DNA of 6,801 nt, from contig JASLJD010000100.1 of assembly GCA_030152625.1 (NCBI GenBank), positions 1 to 6,801 of the forward strand. The letters run 5' to 3'. The position numbers and the translations under genes were made by a program. Below, in pieces: positions 5,564-6,801 of the stretch. The notes below the pieces were generated by a model. The model worked only from the letters and a program-made list of their open reading frames with translations, did no database searches and was not told where the DNA came from. Each line of letters starts with the position of its first letter. Within the stretch, counting starts at the first letter, position 1. The stretch is from Erysipelothrix sp. GTDB lineage: Bacteria; Bacillota_I; Bacilli_A; Erysipelotrichales; Erysipelotrichaceae.

Positions 5564-6801
5564 GTAGTGAAGATTTAAAGCGTCTACCCGAGGAAGACTA
5601 TGCTTACGGATTTTCCGATGATGTGAAGGCTGAAATCAGTTTTGACAAAGGGCTGAGTGAAGATGTTGTGCGTGAAATATCACGGATTAAAAACGAACCT
5701 GAATTCATGTTGGAGATGCGTTTGAAAGCCTATGAACATTTTAAAAACAGTCCGATGCCTGCTTGGGGGGCGGATCTATCAGATATTGATTTCAATGATT
5801 ATATTTATTATGTTCGTTCCAGTGAAAAGATGGAGCGGAGCTGGGAAGATGTTCCCAAAGAAATTCGCGAAACCTTTGCTCGTTTAGGGATACCTGAAGC
5901 AGAAGCGAAGTTTTTGAGTGGTGTTGCGACACAATATGATTCGGAAATGGTTTATCAGAATATGTTGAAAGAAGTGGAAGATAAAGGTGTTTTGTTTTTC
6001 GATATGGACACGGGGCTTCGTGAATACCCAGAAATCGTCGAAAAATACTTCAACAAACTTGTTCCTTATGATGATAATAAATTTGCAGCCTTGAATACGG
6101 CGGTTTGGTCCGGTGGCAGTTTTATTTATGTTCCTAAGAATGTTAAATTAGACAAACCTTTACAATCTTATTTCCGTATTAATGCTGAAAATATGGGGCA
6201 ATTTGAACGAACGATGATTATTGTCGATGAAGGTGCAGATGTTCATTATGTCGAGGGTTGCACAGCGCCGGTTTATGCGAGTTCATCGATGCACGCTGCG
6301 GTGGTCGAAATTTTTGTTCATGAAAATGCTCGTTGTCGCTATACAACCGTCCAAAACTGGTCAAAAAATGTTTATAACTTGGTAACAAAACGCGCTTATG
6401 TTGAGAAAAATGCTTATATGGAATGGATTGATGGAAACATCGGTTCGCATACAACCATGAAATATCCATCCAGTATTCTTGCAGGAGAAAATGCTCGCGG
6501 TCTAACAATTTCGATTGCGGTTGCCGGGAAAGATCAAGTGCAAGATGCGGGAGCAAAGATGATTCACTTGGCTCCGAATACCCAAAGCAATATTATTTCC
6601 AAATCTGTTGGCCGAAACGGCGGGGTTGTGAATTATCGCGGGATTGTTTCTCATGGAGAAAATGCTCATTTTGCTAAAAGTAAAGTAGAATGTGATACCT
6701 TGCTTCTTGATGAGGCTTCAAAAAGTGATACCTTGCCAATGAATAAAGTCAAGATTCAGGACAGTGAATTAGAACATGAGGCCCGTGTATCAAAGATATC
6801 C
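5560..6801 (+). CDS. sufB: SUF Fe-S assembly scaffold subunit SufB, C-terminus cut by window edge
   Basis: There are 414 codons before the right edge; SufB is usually about 465-470 residues, so roughly the last 50 are missing from the window. SufB is the subunit on which the nascent cluster forms. Family blocks are strongly conserved: MDTGLREYPE (148-157), KFAALNTAVWSGGSFIYVPK (174-193), YFRINAENMGQFERT (204-218), HYVEGCTAP (229-237, C234), TTVQNWSKNVYNLVTKRA (262-279), MEWIDGN (287-293), DAGAKMIHLAPNTQS (329-343), and VECDTLLLDE (376-385), where C378 matches the essential C405 of E. coli SufB. LEHEARVSKI (404-413) carries the conserved acidic residue after that. The ATG overlaps the sufU stop as ATGA, with a strong AAAGGAG (5545-5551) at good spacing. 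It closes the visible sufCDSUB order; the operon terminator must lie to the right. Confidence 0.97.
   Translation, partial: MSSEDLKRLPEEDYAYGFSDDVKAEISFDKGLSEDVVREISRIKNEPEFMLEMRLKAYEHFKNSPMPAWGADLSDIDFNDYIYYVRSSEKMERSWEDVPKEIRETFARLGIPEAEAKFLSGVATQYDSEMVYQNMLKEVEDKGVLFFDMDTGLREYPEIVEKYFNKLVPYDDNKFAALNTAVWSGGSFIYVPKNVKLDKPLQSYFRINAENMGQFERTMIIVDEGADVHYVEGCTAPVYASSSMHAAVVEIFVHENARCRYTTVQNWSKNVYNLVTKRAYVEKNAYMEWIDGNIGSHTTMKYPSSILAGENARGLTISIAVAGKDQVQDAGAKMIHLAPNTQSNIISKSVGRNGGVVNYRGIVSHGENAHFAKSKVECDTLLLDEASKSDTLPMNKVKIQDSELEHEARVSKIS

Noticed and set aside
6218..6556. Minus-strand open frame of 112 codons inside sufB
   Set aside because: It is fully antisense to strongly conserved SufB blocks, its composition is rich in His, Gln and Ser as in antisense shadows, and it has no family signature.
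1..6801. A novel defence, mobile or biosynthetic system
   Set aside because: Every gene belongs to a recognisable housekeeping family, and there are no transposase, integrase, toxin-antitoxin, CRISPR or phage-like features. The unusual points are variations within known families.

Overview
The window is a chromosomal segment of a low-GC Gram-positive bacterium (Bacillota). Three things point there: strong AAGGAGG-type ribosome binding sites, a PrsA-like surface foldase beside a HIT-family gene (a pairing also known in Bacillus), and the Gram-positive suf order C-D-S-U-B with SufU instead of SufA/IscU. TGA is used as a stop codon, so this is not the mycoplasma genetic code. An Erysipelotrichia-like member is possible, but the species cannot be fixed from this sequence alone.

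Layout. The left third reads on the minus strand. A HIT-family gene runs off the left edge (1-272) with its own promoter. To its right is an intrinsic terminator (322-349) that ends a two-gene operon. That operon encodes, in transcription order, a membrane-anchored parvulin-type foldase (2176-1202) and a lipoprotein (1205-351) that looks like a diverged paralogue with its catalytic residues lost. The two genes overlap by 4 bp. A 121-bp divergent intergenic region (2177-2297) holds back-to-back promoters, a 12-bp perfect palindrome and a 9-bp inverted repeat. The right two thirds are the plus-strand suf operon: sufC (2298), an unusually short sufD (3112), sufS (3902), sufU (5126) and sufB (5560, cut by the right edge).

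How the genes work together. SufS takes sulfur from cysteine as a persulfide. SufU, a zinc-dependent sulfurtransferase, relays it to the SufB-SufC-SufD scaffold, where SufC hydrolyses ATP to drive cluster assembly. The suf genes are tightly packed, with overlaps of 8, 8 and 4 bp and one gap of 18 bp, so they are probably one translationally coupled transcript. The foldase pair probably acts at the outer face of the membrane on exported proteins. It shares only the divergent control region with suf.

I see no mobile element, CRISPR array, RNA gene or unknown system. The parts most worth a second look are the catalytically degenerate PrsA-like paralogue, the compact SufD and the structured divergent promoter region.
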